Positions 42,203 to 51,187 of a DNA stretch of 64,000 nt are shown one piece after another; the first letter of the stretch is position 1, and each line of letters begins with the position of its first letter. Under the pieces are notes generated by a model. The model saw only the letters and a list, made by a program, of their open reading frames with translations. It was not told the origin of the DNA and did not search any database. Made by a program: the position numbers and the translations under genes. The stretch comes from Rhizobium sp. ACO-34A. GTDB taxonomy: Bacteria > Pseudomonadota > Alphaproteobacteria > Rhizobiales > Rhizobiaceae. The stretch covers positions 375,001 through 439,000 of the forward strand of contig CP021371.1 of the NCBI GenBank assembly GCA_002600635.1, read 5' to 3'.

Positions 42203-44848
42203 ATGTTTTTATATGAGACGCCGTTGCGTGAGACGGAGCACGTTAAAGTACGCTCCTCCCTGACATCGGATATTCGCGATCTCCATCCCTCCGTTTCGAT
42301 CATCGTTCCAACGCTGAACGAAGTGGACAACATTGACCAGACCTTGGCTGATATTGTTGAAAACGTCCGGGGACGCTTTGATTTCGAGATCATCGTAACG
42401 GATGGCGGATCGACCGATGGCACATGCGAAACGGTAAGACATTGGGAAAAGCGGCACCCGATTCGCCTTGTCAGAAACGATGGATCTGGCGGGCTGGCTG
42501 CGGATGTGCTGTCAGCGGCGGCGAGGGCGCGCTTCCCGATCCTGGTCGTTCTGGATGCCGATGGAAGTCATCCGACGGCCTCGATACCGGACCTTGTCCG
42601 TCCCGTCTTCGCCGGCCAATGCGACATGGCCATCGGAAGCCGCTATGTTGAAGGTGGCCTCACCGTCGGGTGGCCATTCCACCGTCGCGTCCTCTCGCGT
42701 CTCGGTGCGGCATTCGCTTCACCGTTTACCGATATCAACGATCCACTGTCCGGTTTCTTCGCTGTGCGGCGGGAGGGCCTGTTAGCCGCTGGCGTACACG
42801 CCGAGGGATTCAAGATCGGGCTGGAGGCGATGTTCACCGGCGGGGACACCCTGACCGTGAGGGAAGTCCCGATCTCATTCTCCGATCGGCTGAGAGGAAG
42901 ATCCAAGATCGGCATGAAGCAATTCGCCGCCTATCTTGGACAGTTGCTGAGGTTTTCCCGTGGGCCAGGTTCCTCAGGCGTCTTCCAACGCTTCCTGGCA
43001 GTTGGCGTCGCTGGCTTCATCCTGGACTTCGTCATGGTATTCATGATGCAGACTCTCGGCGCCGATATGACAGTTGCGCATATTTTCGGTTTCTGCGTTG
43101 CCGCCGTTTTCAACTATGCGGCACACGCGCAATGGTCCTTCGAAGGCCGGGCAACAGGTCGTATGCGGTTCGCACGCTTCATGCTCCTGTCAGCGCTAGC
43201 GCTCGCGATGCGCGGCGGTTTCATCGCGACAGCGACCGATCTCGGTCTTCCCTTCTTCTGGGTGGTGCTGATGGGCATCGCTGGCGGCGGCATCGTGAGC
43301 TACGTCGGAAACGAATTCTACGTCTTCCGAAGCAATGTGCATCTTCCTTCAACGACCCAATGGAAACTGGCGGCCATTGCCGTGCTCGCCTACGTCACCG
43401 TCCTGAGGATCGTCTATCAAGGCAGCATCGATGTTCTCCCGCAGGAGGCTTATTATTGGAATTATGCCCAGCATCCGGCCATGGGCTATCTCGATCATCC
43501 CCCGATGGTCGCATGGCTGATATGGCTGGGAACTGCCGTTTTCGGCGACTCCGAATTTGGCGTCCGGATCGGCGCCACGATGTGCTGGCTGGCCACAGCG
43601 TTCTTTGCTTTCCGGTTTGCTTACAACCTCTTCGGACGCACGCCGGCCTTCCTTACCCTCCTGCTGCTGTCGGTTCTTCCGTTCTTCTTTGCCGTTGGTG
43701 CGGTGATGACACCGGACGCACCTCTCACCGCCGCGTGGGCGGGAGCCTTGTACTTTCTGGAGCGGGCGCTGATCGGAAACCGCAAGAAGGCGTGGCTTGG
43801 CGCAGGGGTATGCATCGGTCTCGGCATGCTGTCGAAATACACGATTGCCCTGCTGGGACCGGCGACGATCGTATTTCTGATCATGCATCCGGAATCCAGG
43901 CGCTGGTTCTTCTCGAAATGGCCTTATCTCGGCGCGATTCTAGCAGCCGTCCTGTTTTCTCCGGTAATCCTGTGGAACGCGACCAACGACTGGGCGTCCT
44001 TCCAGTTTCAAGGGACCAGACGGTGGCTGGCTGACGATATCCGCATTTCCACGCACACGCTGATTGCCTATATCGCAACATTGATCGGCCCGATCGGCAT
44101 ATGGCTGGCCGCGGCCGGGATGCTGAGGCTGGTCCGGCTTCACGACAGGTTTGCGACGCGCAGTCAGGCAGTGTTTGTCATCGTCTTCACGCTGGTGCCG
44201 CTTTCCGTCTTCCTCGGCTTCAGCCTGCTCCACGGCGTCAAGCTGAACTGGACCGGGCCAATCTGGCTCACCCTGTTGCCGGCCATGGCGAGCGTCGTTG
44301 CCATCGCCGTCAAGGACGGTCGCGCACCACACCTCATGGCGGCCTTGAAAGTCGGTACGGCGACGAGCACTTTGCTCTTCGCTCTTGCCCTTCACTATCT
44401 CGCGCTCGGTCTTCCGTTCGTCGGCTACTCCGGCAGCCTGCGTGGCCTGCCTGTCGCCTGGGAGGAGTTCGTATCCGCCGCAGAGCGGATCAAAACGCAG
44501 GTCGCAATGGAAACAGGGGAGCCGCCGCTGCTCGTCGGCATGGACACCTACAATATCGCCAGCGAACTTGGCTTTTACAGCAGGGGACGTACGGCATTGG
44601 CCGGCATCACAAGCCAGAACCTGTTCGGAAAAAATGGACTCATGTTCAGTGTTTGGGCCTCCGACCTGCCATCCGAACCCAAAGCCGTGATCATGTATGG
44701 CTTGAAGGAGAGCAGCCTTTCCGCTGACGAACTTGAAGGGCGGTTCGAGCGCATTGGTCCCATAAGGACCCGTGTGGTAGAAAAGAACGCAGTTGCGGCG
44801 GGGAAATTCTTCTACCGGGTTGGCTACGGGTTACGACAGCTTGAATAG
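42203..44848 (+). CDS. Fused GT2 synthase - GtrA - ArnT/PMT-like glycosyltransferase
   Basis: 881 residues containing three modules. Residues about 30-245 are a GT2 polyprenyl-phosphate-sugar synthase (VSIIVPTLNEVDN, TDGGSTDGTCE, VLDADGSHPT, NDPLSGFFAVRR). Residues about 270-385 form a GtrA-type four-helix domain (FLAVGVAGFILDFVMVFMMQ, VFNYAAHAQWSFEG). Residues about 395-870 form a GT39/GT83-like integral transferase with PQEAYYWNYAQHP and GYLDHPPMVAWLIWLG, the Asp-Glu-like periplasmic loop of ArnT/PMT proteins. GGAG lies 7 bases before ATG 42203. A single polypeptide would make a lipid-linked sugar, help it across the membrane and transfer it to an envelope acceptor. Sugar and acceptor are unknown. 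Confidence 0.85.
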   Translation: MFLYETPLRETEHVKVRSSLTSDIRDLHPSVSIIVPTLNEVDNIDQTLADIVENVRGRFDFEIIVTDGGSTDGTCETVRHWEKRHPIRLVRNDGSGGLAADVLSAAARARFPILVVLDADGSHPTASIPDLVRPVFAGQCDMAIGSRYVEGGLTVGWPFHRRVLSRLGAAFASPFTDINDPLSGFFAVRREGLLAAGVHAEGFKIGLEAMFTGGDTLTVREVPISFSDRLRGRSKIGMKQFAAYLGQLLRFSRGPGSSGVFQRFLAVGVAGFILDFVMVFMMQTLGADMTVAHIFGFCVAAVFNYAAHAQWSFEGRATGRMRFARFMLLSALALAMRGGFIATATDLGLPFFWVVLMGIAGGGIVSYVGNEFYVFRSNVHLPSTTQWKLAAIAVLAYVTVLRIVYQGSIDVLPQEAYYWNYAQHPAMGYLDHPPMVAWLIWLGTAVFGDSEFGVRIGATMCWLATAFFAFRFAYNLFGRTPAFLTLLLLSVLPFFFAVGAVMTPDAPLTAAWAGALYFLERALIGNRKKAWLGAGVCIGLGMLSKYTIALLGPATIVFLIMHPESRRWFFSKWPYLGAILAAVLFSPVILWNATNDWASFQFQGTRRWLADDIRISTHTLIAYIATLIGPIGIWLAAAGMLRLVRLHDRFATRSQAVFVIVFTLVPLSVFLGFSLLHGVKLNWTGPIWLTLLPAMASVVAIAVKDGRAPHLMAALKVGTATSTLLFALALHYLALGLPFVGYSGSLRGLPVAWEEFVSAAERIKTQVAMETGEPPLLVGMDTYNIASELGFYSRGRTALAGITSQNLFGKNGLMFSVWASDLPSEPKAVIMYGLKESSLSADELEGRFERIGPIRTRVVEKNAVAAGKFFYRVGYGLRQLE

Positions 44849-44957
44849 CGCCCGCTTCCTTCCGTCGTTGCCTGCCAGGCTGAAACAAAACTTCACAAAT
44901 CGAAATATTGCACGCTGGAAAGGCGTGCAGGATGAATTTCCTATCAAGGTAGCGACA

Positions 44958-45680
44958 ATGCAATCCAGTTCCGCAAATTCGAAAATATTGATCGTCGAGG
45001 ATGATCCAGAGATCGGCAGGATGCTGGCCCAGACAATGCAGGAAAACGGCATGGTCCCGACGATCGCCGAAGACGGGAAGGTTATGCAGTCACTGCTGCG
45101 CAGCAACGCTTTCGATCTCATCCTGTTGGATGTGATGCTGCCAGGGGAGGACGGGCTGAGCATCTGCAAGCGGATTCGTTCCGAAAAGACGATTCCGATC
45201 ATCCTGCTGACTGCCTTGGGCGAAGAAGTCGATCGGATCGTCGGACTGGAAGTTGGTGCCGACGACTATATCACCAAGCCATTCAGCCCGCGGGAGGTCG
45301 TCGCCCGCATCCGAAGTGTTCTGAGACGGGCATCCTACGGGCTTGTTACGGCTCCCGGCCAGGCCATACTACGCTTCGAGGGGTGGAAGATTGACCCCAT
45401 TCGCAGGCAACTTCATGATCCCAGCAACGCCCGTGTCGCGCTCACCACGACAGAGTTCGACCTTTTGTTGGCGTTCTGCCGCAATCCTGGACGCGTCATT
45501 ACCAGAGAGGAACTTCTTTCCTTCACGCACGCCGGTCTTGCTGGGCCGATCGAGCGAAGCATCGACGTTCACATCAGCCGGCTTCGGCAGAAGATCGAGC
45601 CCGACCCGAAAGAACCCGTTTTCCTTCAGACCGTTCGGCTTGGAGGATACACCTTCACCGCAACAGTCGAAGAGATCTGA
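44958..45680 (+). CDS. OmpR-family response regulator, no adjacent kinase
   Basis: 240 residues. The receiver domain has acidic pocket VEDDPE, phospho-Asp58 (LILLDVMLP), LLTALGEE and Lys in YITKPF. A winged-helix DNA-binding domain follows (TTTEFDLLLAFCRNPGRVITREELL and HISRLRQKIEPDP ending VRLGGYTF). AAGG lies 8 bases before ATG 44958. It lies 109 bases after the fused glycosyltransferase and before an ACP gene. No kinase is adjacent; the orphan kinase at 57001-58329 is the nearest candidate partner. Confidence 0.88.
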   Translation: MQSSSANSKILIVEDDPEIGRMLAQTMQENGMVPTIAEDGKVMQSLLRSNAFDLILLDVMLPGEDGLSICKRIRSEKTIPIILLTALGEEVDRIVGLEVGADDYITKPFSPREVVARIRSVLRRASYGLVTAPGQAILRFEGWKIDPIRRQLHDPSNARVALTTTEFDLLLAFCRNPGRVITREELLSFTHAGLAGPIERSIDVHISRLRQKIEPDPKEPVFLQTVRLGGYTFTATVEEI

Positions 45681-45728
45681 TCACCTGGGTGAATGAAGTT
45701 CTCACAGAAGTCCCGAAGGCATTTGGAT

Positions 45729-45965
45729 ATGGGCCATATCTCTTTACGCGTTAAGACGATCATTGCGAGTTATCTCGACATATCTGCTGAAGAGGTCGTG
45801 GATACCGCAAGCCTGGCTGACGATCTGGGCGCGGACTCCCTGGAGATAATGGAAATGATCATGAGGCTCGAGGAAGAGTTCGGCCTCGATATCGGCGATG
45901 ATGTAATCGAAAAGATTTCAACAGTCGGAGATGCGATCAAATACCTTGAGGGCATGCGTGCCTGA
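45729..45965 (+). CDS. Acyl carrier protein
   Basis: 78-residue four-helix ACP. The phosphopantetheine Ser37 lies in ADDLGADSLEIMEMIMRLEEEF (shortened). The rest matches housekeeping ACP: IGDDVIEKISTVGDAIKYL. ATG 45729 gives a standard ACP length; ATG 45693 would add 12 residues. A second ACP away from fab genes suggests a specialised acyl chain, for example lipid A or another lipid. It is 48 bases after the response regulator gene. Confidence 0.85.
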   Translation: MGHISLRVKTIIASYLDISAEEVVDTASLADDLGADSLEIMEMIMRLEEEFGLDIGDDVIEKISTVGDAIKYLEGMRA

Positions 45966-46047
45966 GTGCCCGAACAAGGTTGCATTATCTTGATCCTCCT
46001 GCTGGACGCGCCGTGTCAGGCTGCTGCCATCCATTGCTTGCAGATGA

Positions 46048-46297
46048 TCAGGCTACATGACGAGCCGATGTGCAATGCGACCAGAGCTGATGCAGCGAGC
46101 CGACGAGGTGCTCGATATCGGTATGCGGCGGCGGCGTCGCAATGCGCAGGCGTTCGGTCTTGCGCGCCACTGTCGTGAAAATGAAGCCGGATGTGAACGA
46201 TCGGATGAAATCTCAGAGCGCAGCCGGACCGGCAATATAACCGTCCATGACGCCGAACACTTCCGCGAGACCGACGTCAGGGTGATGTAGCGGTAGC
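46048..46297 (-). pseudogene. 5-aminolevulinate synthase (hemA/hemT) remnant
   Basis: Reading leftward, one frame gives VFGVMDGYIAGPAAL, an in-frame TGA, then DFIRSFTSGFIFTT. This is the glycine-rich post-PLP-lysine region of rhizobial ALAS. It then jumps directly to VARKTERLRIATPPPHTD and HLVGSLHQLW, the ALAS C-terminus, ending at stop 46048. About 100 residues between the two parts are deleted and the N-terminal 250 residues are absent. The stop replaces what is a Cys codon in relatives. Clearly dead. Confidence 0.7.
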
Positions 46298-46331
46298 GAA
46301 GGCTGGCTTCGCGTCGAGAAGGAAACCCCTC

Positions 46332-47249
46332 ATGTCTTTTTTTGCAATGTTCAAATCGACGGGACCGACCGGCTTCGGTTACGGCTCGACAGCGGAGCAG
46401 GTCTCCGAAGGCCTCTCGCTCGCCGGCCAAACGATTCTGGTAACGGGCTGCAATTCGGGCATCGGGCAGGAGGCGTGTCGGGTTCTGGCGCTGCGGGGCG
46501 CTCTGGTGCTGGGGACGGCACGCACTAAGGAGAAGGCCGTCTTGGCCTGCTCTGCGTTTCCCGGCAATGCGATCGGCTACGCCTGCGAGCTTGCAAATCC
46601 TTCGTCGGTGCGGGACTGCGTCGCGGCGGTCATTGCAGATGGTCACCGGCTCGACGCCATCATCTGCAATGCGGGCATTATGATGCTGCCGAAGCTTGAG
46701 AAATCACACGGATACGAGTTGCAGTTCTTCACCAACCATATCGGGCATTTCATGCTGGTAACGGGCCTGCTCGGACAGCTCAAAGACGAGGGCCGGGTGG
46801 TGATGCTCAGCAGCGAGGGGCACCGGAGTGCACCTGTCGGGGGGATTGACTTCGACAACCTCTCTGGTGACAAGAGCTACCGACCACTGGCGGCCTACGG
46901 CCAGTCGAAAATGGCCAATCTGCTCTTCGCCAAAGAATTGCAGCGGCGCTTTGCTGGTACCAGGAAGACCGCTTACGCGGTGCACCCCGGTGTCGTTGCC
47001 ACCAACCTCGCCCGCAACCTGGGGCCGGCGCTCCGTCGGGTGTTGGCAGTCACAGCGCCGCTCTTTCTCAAGACGGTTGGCGAAGGTGCTGCGACCGAAG
47101 TCTTTGCTGCGGTAAACGCGAAAGCGCTGCCGTTGGCGGGAAGCTACCTCGCCGACTCGAACGTGAAGAAGCCCCGCGCCGATGCAGAAAACGCCGCGCT
47201 CGCCACTCGGCTGTGGGTCGAGTCGGAGGAAATCGTTCGGGCGCTCTAA
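46332..47249 (+). CDS. Short-chain dehydrogenase, retinol-dehydrogenase-like
   Basis: 305-residue extended SDR. TILVTGCNSGIGQEACRVLALRG is the cofactor motif. IICNAGIMMLP, VVMLSSEGHRS and YGQSKMANLLFAKELQRR (Tyr-x3-Lys) are the catalytic stretches, and AVHPGVVATNL follows. This pattern resembles WW-domain oxidoreductase/retinol dehydrogenase-type enzymes. GAAGGAAA lies upstream. Substrate unknown; no clear functional link with neighbours. Confidence 0.85.
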   Translation: MSFFAMFKSTGPTGFGYGSTAEQVSEGLSLAGQTILVTGCNSGIGQEACRVLALRGALVLGTARTKEKAVLACSAFPGNAIGYACELANPSSVRDCVAAVIADGHRLDAIICNAGIMMLPKLEKSHGYELQFFTNHIGHFMLVTGLLGQLKDEGRVVMLSSEGHRSAPVGGIDFDNLSGDKSYRPLAAYGQSKMANLLFAKELQRRFAGTRKTAYAVHPGVVATNLARNLGPALRRVLAVTAPLFLKTVGEGAATEVFAAVNAKALPLAGSYLADSNVKKPRADAENAALATRLWVESEEIVRAL

Positions 47250-47489
47250 AGACGAGACCTCGCCCGGTACGCATTACAGCCGAGGTTCTGTAACATTTGG
47301 ACATCCTTCGTAAAAATACCGACCGCTTTGATCGAATAGAACAGCCACGTCCGGACCGGTGGGTTGCAAGCCGTAGCGCATGCCGTTCCTCAACCCGGTC
47401 TGGGACGCGTAGTCGCGCATCGTGCCGATCCGCCACGTCGCCACTAGGCAGTGCGACGCGTACGGCCGATCCAGGGCAAGGAGCAGTCC
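47250..47489. other. Gap with a possible minus-strand gene fragment
   Basis: A minus-strand frame from about 47455 to a stop at 47274 reads naturally at its end (YGLQPTGPDVAVLFDQSGRYF) and may be the C-terminal scrap of a lost gene. I do not recognise it. No other feature is visible apart from the ribosome site of the next gene. Confidence 0.25.
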
Positions 47490-48803
47490 ATGAGACCGCA
47501 GTCGAACATCATGCATATTTTCAGCCGGACAGGACGTATCGGCTGCCAAACACCAATCCGTAGCCAAGGTTTGGCGGACGCCCGGAACCCGATCGGTTCC
47601 ACACACTGCGATCGGAAATCCTCCCGTTCCTTCAAGCACTGGATGATGCTTTCCGCGTTTACACTCCTCCTCGCCCTTCACGACCAGCCGCTTCTGGCCG
47701 AAGAGCGCTCTCCGTCGTTCGAGGCGACAGCAATCGAACCGGTTGTAGCGCCACTCTCCGAAGCGCTGACGTTCGCTCGCGTTCACGCGCCGGGCGGAGA
47801 AGAAATCGTTCTCGTGGCCGACTTCGAAAACGAGACCTTGTGGGGCATGCCAGTTTCCAAGCTGGGGATCTCCGGCATTGCAGATCCTATCGATGCTGCG
47901 GCGTTGCTCATGCCGCGCACCGATCTCGGCGCGCAGCTCTCAAAACGGGAAAACCTTACGACATATTCGATGACGGACGTTCTTTCGGCCGCCGGCGATT
48001 CGGCGGCGAACATCGGTACGGGAACCAATTTTCCGGAACATGCCGAGGAGGCGCGGCTCGACGGCGTTTTCTCCTTCCCTAAGTTTGGGCGACCAATGCC
48101 TCCCCGCACTCAGGTCTTCCTGGATAAGCAGAAGCAGTTGCTGGACTATGAGGTCGAGATGTGCGTCCGCTTCGATCGTACGCTGAAATCCATTGCCGAC
48201 TTCGACAGTGCGGTGGCCGGCTTCTTCCTTTGTGCGGACTTCACTGATCGCGCGGAAATGATACGTCGCATCAATGTCGCCGATCCATTGAGCGGCATCG
48301 GCTTTACCGACGGCAAGAGCGGGCCTGACTATTTCCCTACCGGCCCGTTCCTCGTCGTTCCGCGTGACTGGCGCAGTTTCATCGCAAATGAGCGTATCGT
48401 CACAGAAGTTGACGGCCAGCAGCGCCAGGACGCGAGAGGACGGGAGATGATATTGGATTTCCGCAAACTGGTGGACAAGATCCTCGCTGACGACGGCGAC
48501 AAGAACTTCAGCTATAAGGGTGAGCCGGTCAGTCTGACAACCGAGCCGGCCTCCCTGCCGCGCGGGGTCAACCTGATGTCCGGCACCGCGGAGGGCGTCG
48601 TGTATCGCGCGCCGACGAAGGATGAACTAAGCAGCGCAAACTCGATCGCAGCACAGCAGGCGATCGACGTGCGAGAGGCGCTGGTTGAAGTGATGTTCAA
48701 CGAAGAGCGTGAAAAACAAAGCTACCTCGAGCCGGGATCGGTCGTTACCTATCGATCGATGAGGCTGGGCGAAATCAAAGTCAAGGTTGCAACCGCGCAG
48801 TAG
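47490..48803 (+). CDS. Fumarylacetoacetate-hydrolase-family protein with export-like N-terminus
   Basis: 437 residues. The core has FAH-fold signatures: LDYEVEMCVRF with acidic metal ligands, GFFLCADFTDR, GIGFTDGKSGPDYFPTGPFLV and VNLMSGTAEGVVY. Residues about 55-75 (WMMLSAFTLLLALHDQPLLAEE) form a hydrophobic stretch resembling a signal peptide with an unusually long leader. A perfect AAGGAG lies 6 bases before ATG 47490; starting at the inner Met pair would give a normal signal peptide. FAH enzymes are normally cytosolic, so an exported form would be odd. Substrate unknown. Confidence 0.75.
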   Translation: MRPQSNIMHIFSRTGRIGCQTPIRSQGLADARNPIGSTHCDRKSSRSFKHWMMLSAFTLLLALHDQPLLAEERSPSFEATAIEPVVAPLSEALTFARVHAPGGEEIVLVADFENETLWGMPVSKLGISGIADPIDAAALLMPRTDLGAQLSKRENLTTYSMTDVLSAAGDSAANIGTGTNFPEHAEEARLDGVFSFPKFGRPMPPRTQVFLDKQKQLLDYEVEMCVRFDRTLKSIADFDSAVAGFFLCADFTDRAEMIRRINVADPLSGIGFTDGKSGPDYFPTGPFLVVPRDWRSFIANERIVTEVDGQQRQDARGREMILDFRKLVDKILADDGDKNFSYKGEPVSLTTEPASLPRGVNLMSGTAEGVVYRAPTKDELSSANSIAAQQAIDVREALVEVMFNEEREKQSYLEPGSVVTYRSMRLGEIKVKVATAQ

Positions 48804-48845
48804 CCAAGACCAATGTCGTGAGCCGATAAGCTGAGGGGGGAAACA

Positions 48846-48867
48846 CCCCGGATCGATGGAGCCGGGG
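48846..48867 (+). terminator. Hairpin after the FAH-family gene
   Basis: CCCCGG and CCGGGG arms with a 10-base loop, followed by CTTTCC; 42 bases after the stop codon. Confidence 0.5.
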
Positions 48868-48874
48868 CTTTCCT

Positions 48875-48904
48875 GTAAGCCCACGGTGAGGCTTTCAACT
48901 ACCC
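48875..48904. repeat. 30-bp repeat, left copy (solo)
   Basis: This copy contains GGTGAGGCTTTCAACTACCC. It matches, with few changes, the repeat at 56203-56232 and the inverse of the one at 56959-56988. Similarity to the 56203 copy continues inward through TCAGCCCCGATTGTT to about 48932, so it is an IS end or miniature-element end. Confidence 0.6.
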
Positions 48905-48962
48905 ATCGTAAAGTTCAGCCCCGATTGTTGCGCCTAGACGCGCACATTTGCACCTGGCGCAA

Positions 48963-49345
48963 TCATGCGTCTTCCACCGAGCGGATCAGCGCTTTCAGGA
49001 CGTCAGGCGCTATATTGGTCTCGACCTTCAGGGCACGGCCGCCCTTGCAGCCGATCTCGATCCTCATGGGAAGAGCCGACCACCTTACTGCAGAATTGTC
49101 CACGGGTGCCGGTCGCTCAGCTTCGTCGCTCGCTTCCGCTGCGATCAATACGACCGGCAAAAACGAAACGACCGGCTCAGCCTGAGCCGTCGCGAACTTC
49201 CGCCGCCAGGTGAAAATCTGCTGGGGTTTGATATCATGCCGCCGAGCCACGTCGGCAATCCTGGCATCTGGCTTCGCCGCCTCCTGCAATATCGAAAGCT
49301 TCCCATCGTCGAACCAACCACGCCGACGCTCAACGCCCGTCCCAA
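48963..49345 (-). pseudogene. IS66-family TnpA remnant
   Basis: About 125 residues, including WFDDGKLSILQEAAKPDARI, VARRHDIKPQQIFTWRRKF and VDNSAVRWSALPMRIEI, ending KALIRSVEDA. This is the IS66 OrfA (TnpA) pattern. The N-terminus is cut, the frame runs into the kinase gene, and tnpB/tnpC are missing. Confidence 0.75.
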
Positions 49346-49362
49346 AGCCTGGGACCAAACAT

Positions 49363-50496
49363 CTAAAATGTGATTGTGGCGTAGGCGCCGCCATCAGGGT
49401 TATCTCCTACGTCGAACCGCGCATTGTGCCCTTCTGCGATGGCCTTGACGATCGTAAGACCGAGCCCCGAACCGCTTAGACCACGACCGTTAAGCCTCTC
49501 GCTTCTCCAGAACATATCGAAAGAGGAGTGCTGCACATAGTCGGGGAATCCTGGACCTTTGTCTCGCACAGAAATGAATGACTGCCCGGCTTCATCCAAA
49601 CCGGTATGAATATCGATTGGACCGGAATCACCCGCGTATTTGCGCGCGTTTTCGAGCAGAGCGAGAAGAGCCTGGCGGAAACGGTCCGGATCGATCTTCG
49701 CCGGCGCGGGGCGCAGGTAAGCTCGGAAATCGACGGCGTCGCCAGCGGAAGCCTGAAACAGGGCCACCGTGTCAGAAACATGCAGAGCCAAGTCGGTCGT
49801 CGTTGTCGCCGTGACAAAGTTGATGGTGCCGGCCAATGAAAGTGTATTTAGCTGGTCCACGAGACGGGACATTCCCTGAGTTTGCACCAGCAGAGCTCGC
49901 AATTGTTCCTCGCTGGCAGGAATTACACCGTCGGTCATGCCTTGTAGATTGCCCTGCAGCACGGTTAGCGGCGTACGCAATTCGTGGGCAACCGCCCGCG
50001 TGTTAAATTTCAGGCGGGTCTCCAGAGCGAGTAACTCGCTGGCCATGCGATTGATCGTTATCGCGAGTGTTTCAACTTCTTTGGTTGCACCAGGTTCTAC
50101 AGTGACCTGAAAATCGCCTTGTCGAATCTTCTCCGCGGCCGCAGTCAGGCGGGTTAGTGGTGCCACTAGCCGATAAGCCAGGACCACCCCGATTCCGCTT
50201 GTGAAAACGATCAGCACAAAGCCGACACCCAATACACCCTCGACAGGTGACGCGTCTGTGGCTTCCTCTAGTTGCGGATATAGTGGCGCTAGTGCTGCGA
50301 GAGCCTTCGGATCGGGGATCTCGCCCTTACTGAGACTCACCCAGGCAGTTCTAGCATCAGGAGGTAGCGCATCTAATGCTGATACTTCAGCATGATCAAT
50401 ATACCAATTGACTGAGATGTAGAGGAGCGCGATTGTTATAAGTTGAATGACAGATACCAGAGTGGCTGTCATTGTTGAGAGGGCCGGTCTAGACAC
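49363..50496 (-). CDS. Sensor histidine kinase
   Basis: 377 residues. Two membrane helices (about 11-31 and 88-110) flank a short periplasmic sensor loop. HAMP (about 108-160), HisKA with His171 (AVAHELRTPLTVLQ) and HATPase_c (LLALLENARKYAG, RDKGPGFP, GLSGSGLGLTIVK) follow. The start overlaps the regulator stop by 8 bases, so kinase and regulator form one operon. Divergent from the PAP2 gene. A small loop of about 55 residues suits sensing of cations, peptides or membrane stress. Confidence 0.9.
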   Translation of the reverse strand: MSRPALSTMTATLVSVIQLITIALLYISVNWYIDHAEVSALDALPPDARTAWVSLSKGEIPDPKALAALAPLYPQLEEATDASPVEGVLGVGFVLIVFTSGIGVVLAYRLVAPLTRLTAAAEKIRQGDFQVTVEPGATKEVETLAITINRMASELLALETRLKFNTRAVAHELRTPLTVLQGNLQGMTDGVIPASEEQLRALLVQTQGMSRLVDQLNTLSLAGTINFVTATTTTDLALHVSDTVALFQASAGDAVDFRAYLRPAPAKIDPDRFRQALLALLENARKYAGDSGPIDIHTGLDEAGQSFISVRDKGPGFPDYVQHSSFDMFWRSERLNGRGLSGSGLGLTIVKAIAEGHNARFDVGDNPDGGAYATITF

Positions 50497-51187
50497 CTGT
50501 CGACCTCGCGAAACGATACCCTATACCTCTCACTGCTATTATGTAGCCCTCCTGGCCACAAGTCGCCAGCTTTCGCCTCAGATTGGCGATATGCGTATCA
50601 ACGGTTCGATCCAGGGCGTCGCTTTCGGGCATACACGCGTCCAATAACGATGCTCTTTCAAACGTCTTGAAAGGAGATCGAACAAAACAGACCAAAAGGC
50701 GAAACTCTGTTGCAGTCAGCGGCAGTTCAACCCGACCTTTCTCCGTTGATGCAATCGCGATGTGCGAGTCCAGTTGGACCTCGATCCCGTCGTGCCGGAT
50801 AACCTCATTACCGGCAACGCCTCTGGTTCGCTTCAGTACAGCCCCTACACGCGCCACGACTTCCTGCGGGTTGAACGGCTTCGTGACGTAGTCATCAGCG
50901 CCGAGCTTCAGACCCAGTAATTTGTCTGTACTGTCATCCATCGCCGACAAGAAAATCACCGGCACAGTGGAATTTGCCCGAACCTTCGTTAGAAGATCGA
51001 AGCCATCCATATCCGGCAGGCCGATATCGAGCAGTATCAGGTCCGGCTGTAATCTCTGTACATGGGCGAGAGCCGTAAGGCCTGTTGATGATTTGGTCGT
51101 CCTGTAGCCAGCTCTTGCAAGATATCTTTCCAAGAGGGACGCTATTTCTTCATCGTCCTCGACCACCAGTACGAGAGATGAAATCAT
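50489..51187 (-). CDS. OmpR-family response regulator
   Basis: 232 residues. The receiver has VEDDEE, phospho-Asp54 (LILLDIGLPD), FLSAMDD and Lys in YVTKPF. The winged-helix output domain has TATEFRLLVCFVRSPFKTFERASLLD and HIANLRRKLA ending VRGIGYRF. ATG 51187 gives the usual OmpR-family length; ATG 51211 is possible. Partner of the overlapping kinase. The 95-base gap to the divergent PAP2 gene probably holds its own binding site. Confidence 0.88.
   Translation of the reverse strand: MISSLVLVVEDDEEIASLLERYLARAGYRTTKSSTGLTALAHVQRLQPDLILLDIGLPDMDGFDLLTKVRANSTVPVIFLSAMDDSTDKLLGLKLGADDYVTKPFNPQEVVARVGAVLKRTRGVAGNEVIRHDGIEVQLDSHIAIASTEKGRVELPLTATEFRLLVCFVRSPFKTFERASLLDACMPESDALDRTVDTHIANLRRKLATCGQEGYIIAVRGIGYRFARSTGV

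Noticed and set aside
46048..46297. Serine palmitoyltransferase beside an ACP, suggesting a sphingolipid locus
   Set aside because: The readable stretches fit 5-aminolevulinate synthase better and the gene is dead.
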